A stretch of 61,497 nt of DNA from an uncultured Clostridium sp. (lineage in GTDB: Bacteria > Bacillota > Clostridia > Oscillospirales > Acutalibacteraceae), in contig CATZNW010000016.1 in NCBI GenBank assembly GCA_958422185.1, forward strand, positions 1 to 61,497. Direction: 5' to 3'. Under the pieces are notes generated by a model. It did no database searches and was not told the origin of the DNA. It worked only from the letters and a program-made list of their open reading frames with translations. Positions 15,807 to 23,663 of the stretch are shown piece after piece. How positions within the stretch are numbered: the first letter of the stretch is position 1; each line of letters opens with the position of its first letter. The position numbers and the translations under genes were made by a program.

Positions 15807-16535
15807 ATGAAACTTGTTTCATTTGCCGTGCCGTATACTCAGGATAAAAGAATGATTTATGCCGCAGAATATCTTGAAAACCATGGCTTTCAATATACAG
15901 AAAATATGGATAACTGTGATTTTGTGCTTCTTCCGGTGCCCGCTAAAAGAGAAATGTTTGACCGTATCGGCGGCAAATTTGCTTTCTATGGCATGGGAAA
16001 GTACGAAAACGGCTTTGATTATATGAAAGACGAAACATATGTACTCAAAAATGCCTTTCTGACTGCTGAAGGAGCCGTTGCCTGCATTGAACAGAACACC
16101 GATTATTCTGTCACCGGAAGTAAAATACTGATCATCGGATACGGCAGGATAGCAAAGGCTCTTCATAAGATTCTGAGCGCCTACGGCGCGCGTGTAACTG
16201 TATGCTCCCGCAGTTCACTTTCTGCGGCGCAGGCACAGTTTGACGGAGCTGAACATATATACTTTTCTGATCTGAAAAAAATATCTGATCACGATATTGT
16301 GATCAACACTGTTCCTCATATTGTATTAACAAAAGAGGAATTATCAGTATTAAAAAAAGGCGTTTTAATACTTGACCTTGCCTCTTTCCCGGGTGGTGTT
16401 GACACGCTGGTGGCAAAAAGTCTGGGAATCCATCTGATCAACGGAAGGGGAATGCCGTCAAAATATACCCAGAAAACGGCTGGAGAAATAATCGGAGAGG
16501 CAGTAATGAATATAATCAAGGGGGAAAAACTTTGA
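15807..16535 (+). CDS. dpaA: Dipicolinate synthase subunit A (SpoVFA/DpaA)
   Basis: A 242-residue dehydrogenase-like subunit that helps convert the dihydrodipicolinate-level intermediate to dipicolinic acid, the calcium chelator of the spore core. The N-terminal DpaA domain ends about residue 105. A Rossmann fold follows (ILIIGYGRIAKALHKIL), then 'DIVINTVPHIVLTKE' and 'LILDLASFPGGVD', as in other DpaA proteins. The C-terminus 'LINGRGMPSKYTQKTAGEIIGEA' is diagnostic. GGGAG precedes the ATG. Its stop overlaps the dpaB start (TTGA). The product is expected only in the mother cell during sporulation, so its presence argues for an endospore former. Confidence 0.93.
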   Translation: MKLVSFAVPYTQDKRMIYAAEYLENHGFQYTENMDNCDFVLLPVPAKREMFDRIGGKFAFYGMGKYENGFDYMKDETYVLKNAFLTAEGAVACIEQNTDYSVTGSKILIIGYGRIAKALHKILSAYGARVTVCSRSSLSAAQAQFDGAEHIYFSDLKKISDHDIVINTVPHIVLTKEELSVLKKGVLILDLASFPGGVDTLVAKSLGIHLINGRGMPSKYTQKTAGEIIGEAVMNIIKGEKL

Positions 16536-17095
16536 AAATTGGTTATGCGTTAACGGGGTCTTTCTGCACCTTTTCAAAATCTTTAAACGCATTGAAAGAT
16601 TTGGTTGATGCAGGATACGATGTTTACCCGATAATGAGCGAAACAGCTTACAATACAGATACGAGATTCGGCGATGCGGTCGATTTTCAGGATAAGATCA
16701 AAGAATTAACCGGCAAGTCAATTATTCATAAGATCGAGCAGGCAGAACCGATCGGCCCAAAAAAAATGTTTGATATATTGTGCATAGTTCCGTGTACAGG
16801 AAATACGCTGGCGAAGCTTGCAAACGGTATTGCCGATACAGCAGTCACAATGGCTGCTAAAAGTCATTTAAGAAATTCGCGTCCGGTTATTATCGGCGTA
16901 TCAACCAACGATGCGCTCGGAGCCGCGGCAAAAAATATAGGGAATCTTATGAATTATAAAAACTACTACTTTGTGCCGTTTGGCATGGATGACTGTATTC
17001 ATAAAACAAAATCCATGGTGTGTGATTTTTCACTTGTGGCAGATACAGTAAATAAAGTGTCAAACGGTGAAGAAATTTTGAAAAAAATTTTCTGA
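16532..17095 (+). CDS. dpaB: Dipicolinate synthase subunit B (SpoVFB/DpaB)
   Basis: A 187-residue flavoprotein-fold subunit. IGYALTGSFCTFSKSLNAL at the N-terminus, 'IVPCTGNTLAKLANGIADTAVTMAAKSHLRN' in the middle and 'GAAAKNIGNLMNYKNYYFVPFGMDD' near the end are the FMN-binding elements of DpaB and related HFCD proteins. It starts at TTG in a four-base overlap with dpaA and has AAGGGGG upstream; there is no better start. With DpaA it makes dipicolinate. No clear terminator follows, only an AT-rich hairpin-like stretch before the potA promoter. Confidence 0.93.
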   Translation: MKIGYALTGSFCTFSKSLNALKDLVDAGYDVYPIMSETAYNTDTRFGDAVDFQDKIKELTGKSIIHKIEQAEPIGPKKMFDILCIVPCTGNTLAKLANGIADTAVTMAAKSHLRNSRPVIIGVSTNDALGAAAKNIGNLMNYKNYYFVPFGMDDCIHKTKSMVCDFSLVADTVNKVSNGEEILKKIF

Positions 17096-17100
17096 ATATA

Positions 17101-17128
17101 TTGACATTTCCTCATAATTTGATATATT
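17101..17128 (+). promoter_or_regulatory. Sigma-A promoter of the potABCD operon
   Basis: TTGACA (17101-17106), a 16-nt spacer and TATATT (17123-17128), immediately after the dpaB stop. The leader to potA is about 45 nt, with a small ACGC/GCGT hairpin, too short for a riboswitch. Confidence 0.75.
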
Positions 17129-17181
17129 TATTTCTATGACGCGCTGAGCGTTAAATCGGGTTACAAAGAGGAAGTGCATAA

Positions 17182-18315
17182 TTGGAAAAAATCATTGATC
17201 TTAAAGGTATTACCGTAAAATACGGAGAGGATGTAATTCTTGACAAACTGAATCTGTCAATAAACAAAAAAGAGTTCATAACGCTGCTAGGGCCTTCAGG
17301 TTGCGGCAAAACAACTACTCTGCGCTGTATAGCCGGATTCGTTGAGCCAAATGAAGGAGAGATCGTGTTTGAGGGAAAAGTGATTAACAATATTCCCCCT
17401 CACAAGAGAAAGGTTAACACGATTTTTCAGCGTTATGCTCTTTTTTCGCATTTAAATGTCTTTGAAAATGTGGCATTTGGTCCTGAAATCCAAAAAATGA
17501 GCAAATCCGATATACGAAAGACCGTTGCGGAAATGCTGGAGCTTGTTAATCTTAAGGGATTTGAAAAAAGATCTATTGACAGCCTTTCAGGCGGGCAGCA
17601 GCAGCGTGTTGCCATTGCAAGGGCGCTTGCAAACAAGCCGCATGTACTTTTGCTTGATGAGCCGCTGGGCGCGCTTGACCTTAAGCTCAGAAAGGACATG
17701 CAGAAAGAGCTGAAAGCAATTCAAAAAAGACTTGGAATTACATTTATATATGTTACGCATGATCAGGAAGAAGCGTTGTCCATGAGCGACAGGGTAGTTG
17801 TTATGGATAAAGGTAAGATCCAGCAGATCGGGACTCCTGAGGATATCTATAATGAGCCTGTTAATGCTTTTGTTGCGGATTTTATCGGCGAATCAAATAT
17901 TGTTGATGCAATAATGATAAAAGATTATTATGTGAATATCTCTGGTGTTACGTTTGACTGCGTTGATAAAGGCTTTGAGCCGAATGAACGTGTTGAGGCC
18001 GTTATCCGACCGGAGGATATTACGATTAAAAAAGTTGGAGAAAAAGATACTTTGCCCGGAGTTGTGACCGATGTCGTTTTCAAAGGAACTTTTTTTGAAA
18101 CCTTTGTTGACGTTGGCGGATTCATTTGGCTCGTGCAGACCACTGAATATCATAAGGTCGGCGAAACGATAGGAATGTATATCGACGCAGATTCCATACA
18201 CGTTATGAAGCGCAGCGAGTACAGCGGTGAATTCGGCGACTACTCATTCTTCTCAGACGAGTTTGACCATATAAACGACGCTGATTATGAATGGGAGGGC
18301 TCCGATGAAAAATAG
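17182..18315 (+). CDS. potA: Spermidine/putrescine ABC transporter ATP-binding protein PotA
   Basis: A 377-residue ATPase energising polyamine uptake: Walker A GPSGCGKTT (37-45), Q-loop IFQRYALFSHL, signature SLSGGQQQRVAIARA, Walker B VLLLDEPLGALD and H-loop YVTHDQEEALSMSDR. The C-terminal TOBE-2 domain (GESNIVDA... AVIRPEDITI) is present, and the tail is acidic and aromatic. It starts at TTG; AGAGGAAG lies upstream and no ATG fits. It overlaps potB by 11 bp. First gene of a tightly overlapped potA-B-C-D operon. Confidence 0.93.
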   Translation: MEKIIDLKGITVKYGEDVILDKLNLSINKKEFITLLGPSGCGKTTTLRCIAGFVEPNEGEIVFEGKVINNIPPHKRKVNTIFQRYALFSHLNVFENVAFGPEIQKMSKSDIRKTVAEMLELVNLKGFEKRSIDSLSGGQQQRVAIARALANKPHVLLLDEPLGALDLKLRKDMQKELKAIQKRLGITFIYVTHDQEEALSMSDRVVVMDKGKIQQIGTPEDIYNEPVNAFVADFIGESNIVDAIMIKDYYVNISGVTFDCVDKGFEPNERVEAVIRPEDITIKKVGEKDTLPGVVTDVVFKGTFFETFVDVGGFIWLVQTTEYHKVGETIGMYIDADSIHVMKRSEYSGEFGDYSFFSDEFDHINDADYEWEGSDEK

Positions 18316-19132
18316 TTTTTCAAAAAAGCTTGTTGACAAGCCGTATATCATATGGTCCGTCCTTTTTATAATTGCACCACTAATCATGGTAATATATTAC
18401 GCTTTCACAGATACTTCCGGAGCGTTTTCGCTTGAAAGTATTAAAGTGTTGCCGGAATACACGTCAACAATACTTCTTTCTATTCTTTACGGCATTGCGG
18501 CTACTGCAATCTGCCTTGTCATCGCTTATCCGTTCGCGTATTTTCTTTCAAGACTTAAATTCAGCACACAGAGCATGATGGTTCTTCTGGTTATGCTTCC
18601 CATGTGGATGAATTTTCTTATCAGAACTTATTCCTGGATGACGATTTTGGGCGACACGGGAATAATCAATACGTTGCTCAACGCGTTGGGGCTCGGCAGT
18701 CTTCAGCTAATTAATACAGGCGGCGCCGTTATTTTGGGAATGGTATATAATTTTCTTCCGTATATGATCCTGCCTATTTATTCCGTTCTTTCAAAGATGG
18801 ACAATTCACTTATAGAGGCTGCGCAGGATCTAGGTTCAAACAGATTTCAGATCATGAAAAAAGTGATCATGCCGTTATCTCTTCCCGGTGTGCTGAGCGG
18901 TATTACAATGGTGTTCGTACCGTGTGTGTCTACTTTTTATATTACACAAAAGCTTGGCGGAGGTCAGATCGTTTTAATCGGCGATATTATTGAAACGCAG
19001 TTTCAGTCCGCAAACAACTATCATTTGGGTGCCAGCCTTTCTCTTGTGCTTATGGTGCTCATACTTATATGCCTCGGAGTCATGAACTATCTTGGGGCGG
19101 ACAGCGATTCGGAAGGAGGAGTGGTTATATGA
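18305..19132 (+). CDS. potB: Spermidine/putrescine ABC transporter permease PotB
   Basis: A 275-residue inner-membrane permease with six predicted helices. The N-terminal hydrophobic segment is KPYIIWSVLFIIAPLIMVIYY, and the cytoplasmic EAA loop reads 'SLIEAAQDLGSNRFQIMKKVIMPLS', which docks on PotA. The conserved 'MLPMWMNFLIRTYSWMTIL' segment is typical of PotB. The ATG at 18305 has GGGAGGG 8 nt upstream; an upstream in-frame start would add six residues and lies inside potA. Its stop overlaps potC (ATGA). Confidence 0.93.
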   Translation: MKNSFSKKLVDKPYIIWSVLFIIAPLIMVIYYAFTDTSGAFSLESIKVLPEYTSTILLSILYGIAATAICLVIAYPFAYFLSRLKFSTQSMMVLLVMLPMWMNFLIRTYSWMTILGDTGIINTLLNALGLGSLQLINTGGAVILGMVYNFLPYMILPIYSVLSKMDNSLIEAAQDLGSNRFQIMKKVIMPLSLPGVLSGITMVFVPCVSTFYITQKLGGGQIVLIGDIIETQFQSANNYHLGASLSLVLMVLILICLGVMNYLGADSDSEGGVVI

Positions 19133-19950
19133 AAAAAGCAAAACTTTCACCGGTGTCTAAATTGTATATGGCGCTAGTATTCATATTCCTTTATGCTCCT
19201 ATTGCAGTAATGGCTGTCTTTTCATTTAATGAAAGCGCCAGCACTTATGAATTTACTGAATTTTCCCTGAAATGGTGGAAGGAAATGTTCACTAATTCAG
19301 CAGCTATGGACGCGCTTAAAAACACAGTGATCCTTGCCGTCGTATCCTGTGTGATCTCTACTGTTATCGGTACTATGGCGGCAGTTGGTATATATAATTA
19401 CAGAAGCAAAAAGATCAAAAGCGTTGTGATGACGGTTACCAATATTCCGATGATGAATCCAGAGATCGTTACCGGCATTTCAATGATGCTGCTTTTTGTT
19501 TTTGTCGGCGCGATTCTTCACAGGACCGAATCGCTGAATTTCTGGTCTCTGCTGATTGCACATGTCACTTTCTGTCTGCCTTATGTTGTGCTGAACGTGC
19601 TGCCAAAGCTGCGCCAGTTTGACATTAATATTTATGAGGCGGCGGTTGACCTTGGCTGTAAGCCGGTTAAGGCGTTCTTTAAAGTGGTGCTTCCCAATAT
19701 AATGAGTGGGATCATAACCGGTCTTGTTATGAGTTTTACTTTGTCCCTTGATGATTTTATCATTTCATATTTTACAAACGGACCAAGTTTTCAGACCCTG
19801 CCGATCTATATTTTCTCACTTACAAAAAAGCGCGTAAAACCTGATATGTATGCGCTTTCTATGCTGATGTTCATAGTAATTCTTGTTCTTCTTGTGTTAC
19901 TGAATGTTGCGCAGAGCAAAGCTGAAAAGGGTAAGAGTGAGAAAAAATGA
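19129..19950 (+). CDS. potC: Spermidine/putrescine ABC transporter permease PotC
   Basis: A 273-residue permease, partner of PotB. It has FLYAPIAVMAVFSFNES at the first helix, 'FSLKWWKEMF' typical of PotC, and the EAA loop 'NIYEAAVDLGCKPVKAFFKVVLPNI' followed by 'MSFTLSLDDFIISYFTNGPSFQTLPI', also characteristic. The start is the ATG overlapping the potB stop, with GGAAGGAGGAG upstream; a longer upstream reading is a frame overlap with potB and was not accepted. The stop overlaps potD (ATGA). Confidence 0.93.
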   Translation: MKKAKLSPVSKLYMALVFIFLYAPIAVMAVFSFNESASTYEFTEFSLKWWKEMFTNSAAMDALKNTVILAVVSCVISTVIGTMAAVGIYNYRSKKIKSVVMTVTNIPMMNPEIVTGISMMLLFVFVGAILHRTESLNFWSLLIAHVTFCLPYVVLNVLPKLRQFDINIYEAAVDLGCKPVKAFFKVVLPNIMSGIITGLVMSFTLSLDDFIISYFTNGPSFQTLPIYIFSLTKKRVKPDMYALSMLMFIVILVLLVLLNVAQSKAEKGKSEKK

Positions 19951-21224
19951 AAAGGATCTTTACTCTTATTCTCTGCTTCTTGCTTTGCTGGGCACCGGCA
20001 TCGGTATGCGCCTACGCAGCCGGTGAAGACGAAGTTTTTACTGATGAACAGATTGCCTATTATGCCGGACTCGGTCTTCAGGGCACAACTGTAAATGTTT
20101 ATAACTGGGGCGAATATATTTCAGACGGTTCAGAGGGTTCTATGGACGTTGTTTCAGAATTTGAACGCCTGACCGGCGTAACCTTAAATTATACAAATTT
20201 TGAGTCAAACGAAAATATGTACTCAAAACTGGCCGGCGGCGGCGTTTCCTATGACGTTATCGTTCCCAGTGATTATATGATCGAACGTCTCATTGATGAG
20301 GATATGCTGCTTGAGATCGACTGGAACAATGTTCCGAACAGATCTCTTATTGCCGAAGAATATCAGAATCTGTTTTTTGATCCGGAACAGAAATATTCTC
20401 TCTGTTATAATGTGGGCACAACTGCGCTGATCTATAATACCAAGCTGGTTGAAGAGGAGCCAACAAGCTGGAGCGTTCTGTGGGATGAGCAATATAAGGG
20501 AAAAGTCCTTATGTTCAATAATTCCAGAGACGCTTTTGCGATAGCCCAGGCTCTTTTGGGTCAAGATTTTAATTCTACGAATGAAAGTGACTGGAATGAG
20601 GCAGCAGAGCTCCTTGCCCAGCAAAGAGATAATGTAAATCCCGTTTATGTAATGGACGAGGTCTTTAATCTTATGGAGAGCGGCGAGTATGCTTTTGCAA
20701 CGTATTATGCCGGAGATTATGTTCTGATGAATGAGAATAATCCTGATTTGGCGTATGCGTTCCCTGAAGAGGGCGTCAATATTTTTTATGACGCATTTTG
20801 TATACCGACCTGCGTTCAGAACAAGCGCGGCGCAGAAGCTTTTATAAATTTCATGCAGGAACCGCAGGTAGCTCTGGAAAACGCAGAATATATTTATTAT
20901 GCGTCCCCGAACGTAACGGTTATGAACAACGAGGAGCATTCTTTGTTTGAAAATGAAGCTGTGTACCCTTCAGAGACTCCGGAAGGGCAGTATTTCAGTA
21001 ACCTTCCTCAGAATATTTTGGAACTGCAGGCTGATTTATGGACTAAAGTTAAAAGCGGCAGGCTTTCGGCAAACAGCCGGGCGGACGAGCAGAAGATATA
21101 TATTGAATTTGCCGCCGTTGTCGGTATAGCCGTTTTGGGCGTTGCTGCAAAGCTGATATATGATTCCAGAAAGAGAAAGTTCGAAGATTTGAGTGATGTC
21201 TATGAAAAGACCGATCATAGTTGA
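19947..21224 (+). CDS. potD: Polyamine-binding protein PotD with C-terminal membrane anchor
   Basis: A 425-residue extracytoplasmic binding protein. An N-terminal signal (MKRIFTLILCFLLCW...) is followed by an AYA-A type signal peptidase I site near residue 25; no proper lipobox precedes a cysteine. The mature part has VNVYNWGEYISDG, 'FERLTGVTLNYTNFESNENMYSKL' and 'YDVIVPSDYMIERLI', the PotD/PotF fold. After the binding domain a hydrophobic helix (about residues 384-404, IEFAAVVGIAVLGVAAKLIY) is followed by DSRKRK. The protein therefore appears anchored at its C-terminus, where Gram-positive PotD proteins normally use an N-terminal lipid. It overlaps the next gene. Confidence 0.9.
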   Translation: MKRIFTLILCFLLCWAPASVCAYAAGEDEVFTDEQIAYYAGLGLQGTTVNVYNWGEYISDGSEGSMDVVSEFERLTGVTLNYTNFESNENMYSKLAGGGVSYDVIVPSDYMIERLIDEDMLLEIDWNNVPNRSLIAEEYQNLFFDPEQKYSLCYNVGTTALIYNTKLVEEEPTSWSVLWDEQYKGKVLMFNNSRDAFAIAQALLGQDFNSTNESDWNEAAELLAQQRDNVNPVYVMDEVFNLMESGEYAFATYYAGDYVLMNENNPDLAYAFPEEGVNIFYDAFCIPTCVQNKRGAEAFINFMQEPQVALENAEYIYYASPNVTVMNNEEHSLFENEAVYPSETPEGQYFSNLPQNILELQADLWTKVKSGRLSANSRADEQKIYIEFAAVVGIAVLGVAAKLIYDSRKRKFEDLSDVYEKTDHS

Positions 21225-21933
21225 CGGTGAAAGCAGTTTAAAAGATGCAAGGCTTATTACAGGCTGTCCGCGGTGCGTCATTTTTGATCTGGACGGCACG
21301 CTTGTAGATACTATTGAAGATCTTGGGCTCGCCTGTGATTTTGTTTTGGATAAGCACGGAATTAAGCCAAAGTGGTGTATTGACGATTATAAAAAATTCG
21401 TAGGCAACGGTGCAAAGCTGCTTGTAAAAAGAGCGTTTGAAAATAAGCTTGGCGAAAGCGATCTTGAATCGGCATACAATGAGTTCAAGGTCAAATATAA
21501 TGAGATCAAGCTTGATCATGCGCACGTTTACCCGGGAATGGACATAGTCGTAAATAGACTGAGATGCGCCGGGATCAAACTTGCCGTGTGCACAAATAAG
21601 CCGGATAAGGCGGCAAAAGGCATGATAGATGCTCTTTTTAATAAAAATATATTTCATATTGTCCAGGGAGCTTTGGATAACAGGCCTAAAAAACCTGACC
21701 CTCAGGTACCGTCAGAAATACTATCCTCTTTGTCGGTAAGTGCGGATGAAACGGTATGGATAGGGGACAGCAACGTGGATATGGAATCTGCTCATCATCT
21801 CGGCAGTTTAGGCATAGGTGTTTCCTGGGGCTTTCGCCCGGTTGACAATCTGATTTCCGCCGGTGCTGACATCATTGTAAATGCACCGGAAGATATTTTA
21901 AAAATTTTTGAAATTGATATTGACAACGTATAA
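21202..21933 (+). CDS. HAD-family phosphatase, phosphoglycolate phosphatase-like (Gph)
   Basis: A 243-residue HAD hydrolase with motif I FDLDGTLVDT, motif II CTNKP, the motif III lysine in RPKKPDPQVP and motif IV WIGDSNVDME. The helical cap between motifs I and II matches phosphoglycolate/beta-phosphoglucomutase-like subfamily I enzymes. Motif I begins about 30 residues later than usual, after a segment (MKRPIIVDGESSLKDARLI) not expected in Gph. Three in-frame starts are possible (GTG 21193, ATG 21196, ATG 21202); all overlap the end of potD. Substrate not certain. Confidence 0.82.
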   Translation: MKRPIIVDGESSLKDARLITGCPRCVIFDLDGTLVDTIEDLGLACDFVLDKHGIKPKWCIDDYKKFVGNGAKLLVKRAFENKLGESDLESAYNEFKVKYNEIKLDHAHVYPGMDIVVNRLRCAGIKLAVCTNKPDKAAKGMIDALFNKNIFHIVQGALDNRPKKPDPQVPSEILSSLSVSADETVWIGDSNVDMESAHHLGSLGIGVSWGFRPVDNLISAGADIIVNAPEDILKIFEIDIDNV

Positions 21934-21948
21934 ATTATTTGATATAAT
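21920..21948 (+). promoter_or_regulatory. Consensus promoter of tRNA-Leu
   Basis: TTGACA (21920-21925), a 17-nt spacer and TATAAT (21943-21948). The -35 lies within the last codons of the HAD gene, so the tRNA has its own strong promoter independent of the pot operon. Confidence 0.9.
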
Positions 21949-21962
21949 TTCTATCGTTGTGA

Positions 21963-22047
21963 GCGAGAGTGGCGGAATCGGCAGACGCGCACGTTTGAGG
22001 GGCGTGTGGGGCGACTCGTACGGGTTCAAGTCCCGTCTCTCGCACCA
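21963..22047 (+). tRNA. tRNA-Leu (anticodon GAG)
   Basis: A type II tRNA with a long variable arm. The acceptor GCGAGAG pairs with CTCTCGC, the discriminator is A, and CCA is encoded. The anticodon stem CACGT/GCGTG closes the loop TTGAGGG, with GAG at 21997-21999. The T arm has GGTTCAAGTCC. It decodes CUC/CUU. Confidence 0.96.
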
Positions 22048-22050
22048 CGG

Positions 22051-22088
22051 AACGGCTATTTCCATTTGGATTTAGCCGTTTCTTTTTT
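22051..22088 (+). terminator. Terminator after tRNA-Leu
   Basis: AACGGCTA (22051-22058) pairs with TAGCCGTT (22073-22080), with an inner partial stem, followed by TCTTTTTT. Confidence 0.88.
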
Positions 22089-22126
22089 ATCCGACTGGTG
22101 ATTGTTGATATGACGTGAGGGTACAA

Positions 22127-23086
22127 ATGAAACTTATTACTCCGAATTTTTGCAAAGATTTTAAGTGCATAGCCGGTCAATGCCCGGATTCTTGCTGTCA
22201 GGGTTGGGAAGTTGATGCTGATGATGAATCTTTGGAATATTATAAAAACTTAAATTGTGAATTCAAAAAAAGGATCGATTCCGTATTAAGCAAAGATGAA
22301 TTCGGGAATACTGTTTTTAAACTTACAAAAAATAAGAGATGCCCGTTTTTAAACAGTGAGAATCTTTGTGATATGCATATTGCCATCGGAGGAGAGCATA
22401 CGCCGTACACATGCCGGACATTTCCCCGGTTTGTGAATGATTTCGGTTCGGTCAGAGAAATGGGGCTTTCTTTTTCCTGTCCTGTCGCAAGCGATATCAT
22501 GTGGAATCTTCAAGAGGATTTTGAATTTAAGACTACGGTTAATTCAGATCCTCCTGTTCTTAACGATATCGACGCTGAACTGTATTTTTATTTGCTTAAG
22601 GCAAGAAACAAAGCATATGAGATCGCAAGGAATAAGCAGCTTCCTCTTAATGAGCGCATCGTTCTGCTTTTAAAATTCGGTCTGCAGCTTCAGAATGATA
22701 TAAACAAATATGATGAATGCGAGCCGTCTGTTCCGTTTAATGAGATTTTTAATAATCCTGAGGTAATCAACCCGGAATGGCCGGAAAAGGTTCAAAAAGG
22801 CAATTTTGACAAATCTGTGCTCAATTCAAAAAGCTGTGAAAATATTGCCGTTTATTTTCTTTTTCGCTATTTTATGCAGGCTGTGTATGATAAAGATATT
22901 TTGTCTAAAATCAAGGCTACGGCAGTAGGTGTTCTGATCCCTGCTTGTTTCGGAAATAATGCCTGGACGATCCACCTTTGGAGCAAAGAAACCGAGCACA
23001 GCGATGTGAATATGGACAGATTTAAAAATATTTTGCGAAATGACGGGACGCTGTCCGTTCAAAATCTGATAGGGTATTTTATATGA
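22127..23086 (+). CDS. FliB-like flagellin lysine-N-methylase family protein (CxxCxxCC)
   Basis: A 319-residue protein of the FliB family. The N-terminal 'NFCKDFKCIAGQCPDSCCQGWEV' and the following 'CPFLNSENLCDMHI' and 'TPYTCRTFPRF' blocks hold the conserved cysteines that likely bind an iron-sulphur cluster. FliB methylates flagellin lysines in Salmonella. No flagellar gene is visible in the window, and such proteins occur in non-motile Clostridia, so the substrate here is unknown. The ATG at 22127 has GTGAGGG about 6 nt upstream and was preferred to a GTG at 22115. Monocistronic, between two terminators. Confidence 0.8.
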   Translation: MKLITPNFCKDFKCIAGQCPDSCCQGWEVDADDESLEYYKNLNCEFKKRIDSVLSKDEFGNTVFKLTKNKRCPFLNSENLCDMHIAIGGEHTPYTCRTFPRFVNDFGSVREMGLSFSCPVASDIMWNLQEDFEFKTTVNSDPPVLNDIDAELYFYLLKARNKAYEIARNKQLPLNERIVLLLKFGLQLQNDINKYDECEPSVPFNEIFNNPEVINPEWPEKVQKGNFDKSVLNSKSCENIAVYFLFRYFMQAVYDKDILSKIKATAVGVLIPACFGNNAWTIHLWSKETEHSDVNMDRFKNILRNDGTLSVQNLIGYFI

Positions 23087-23089
23087 CTA

Positions 23090-23120
23090 AAGGCTGTTTC
23101 TTTCCGAAACGGCCTTTTTT
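23090..23120 (+). terminator. Terminator after fliB-like gene
   Basis: AAGGCTGTTTC (23090-23100) pairs with GAAACGGCCTT (23106-23116; one T-G pair), loop TTTCC, then TTTT. Confidence 0.88.
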
Positions 23121-23190
23121 AGCATAAAAATACTATTTTGTGTTAAATTTTTCTGATTTGAAAAGTATTCGTATTGAAAGGAGGTTTTTG

Positions 23191-23663
23191 ATGGATCGTC
23201 ATGACGAGATCAAGCAGATTATAAAACGCAACAGCAATGCAGTTTACCGGCTTGCATATGCTCAGATGAAAAACAGCGCGGACGCTGATGATGTTTATCA
23301 GGAAGTGTTTTACAGATACATAAAGAAACAGCCCATATTTGAAAACGCGGAGCATGAAAGGGCCTGGTTTATTCGTGTAACTGTAAACTGTTTAAAGACA
23401 AGCTTAAGATCTTTCTGGAAAACAAAGGTCTGCGAATTGGATGAAACCTTTGAGGATACAAAAATAGAAAAAGAAGACCTGTTTATGCCTTAAATAAGCT
23501 TCCAAAAAAATATTCTTTAATACTGCATCTTTTTTATTATGAAGATCTGAGTATCAAAGAAATTGCGAAAACATTGGAATTAAAAGAGGGTAATGTGGGC
23601 GTGCTGCTGCAGCGTTCAAGGAACAAACTGAAAGAAATACTTGAAAAGGAGGAAATGTTATGA
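23191..23663 (+). pseudogene. ECF RNA polymerase sigma factor, frameshifted
   Basis: Region 2 of an extracytoplasmic-function sigma factor is intact from the ATG (SD AAAGGAGG, 6-nt spacer): 'NAVYRLAYAQMKNSADADDVYQEVFYRY' then 'ERAWFIRVTVNCLKT'. That frame stops at TAA 23491-23493, just after 'EKEDLFMP'. Region 4 continues in the -1 frame from about 23487: 'ALNKLPKKYSLILHLFYYEDLSIKEIAKTLEL' through 'LLQRSRNKLKEIL', ending at a TGA that overlaps the next start (ATGA). Adding one base in ATGCC would restore a full 157-residue sigma factor. No canonical slippery heptamer is present. It is a recent pseudogene, a sequencing error or an unusual recoding; the first two are likelier. Confidence 0.88.

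Noticed and set aside
17086..17100. Intrinsic terminator after dpaB
   Set aside because: The AGAAATTTT/AAATTTTCT pairing is A-T only and imperfect; it was not strong enough to list.
17129..17181. Polyamine-responsive riboswitch before potA
   Set aside because: Only about 45 nt separate the promoter from the start, with one 4-bp hairpin. There is no room for an aptamer and no known motif.
20223..20939. Long minus-strand frame opposite potD
   Set aside because: It is fully antisense to conserved PotD sequence with no recognisable domain or ribosome binding site.
23480..23495. Programmed -1 frameshift in the ECF sigma factor
   Set aside because: The crossover region lacks a canonical X-XXY-YYZ slippery heptamer and no strong stem or pseudoknot follows. 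A one-base deletion or read error explains the data more simply.
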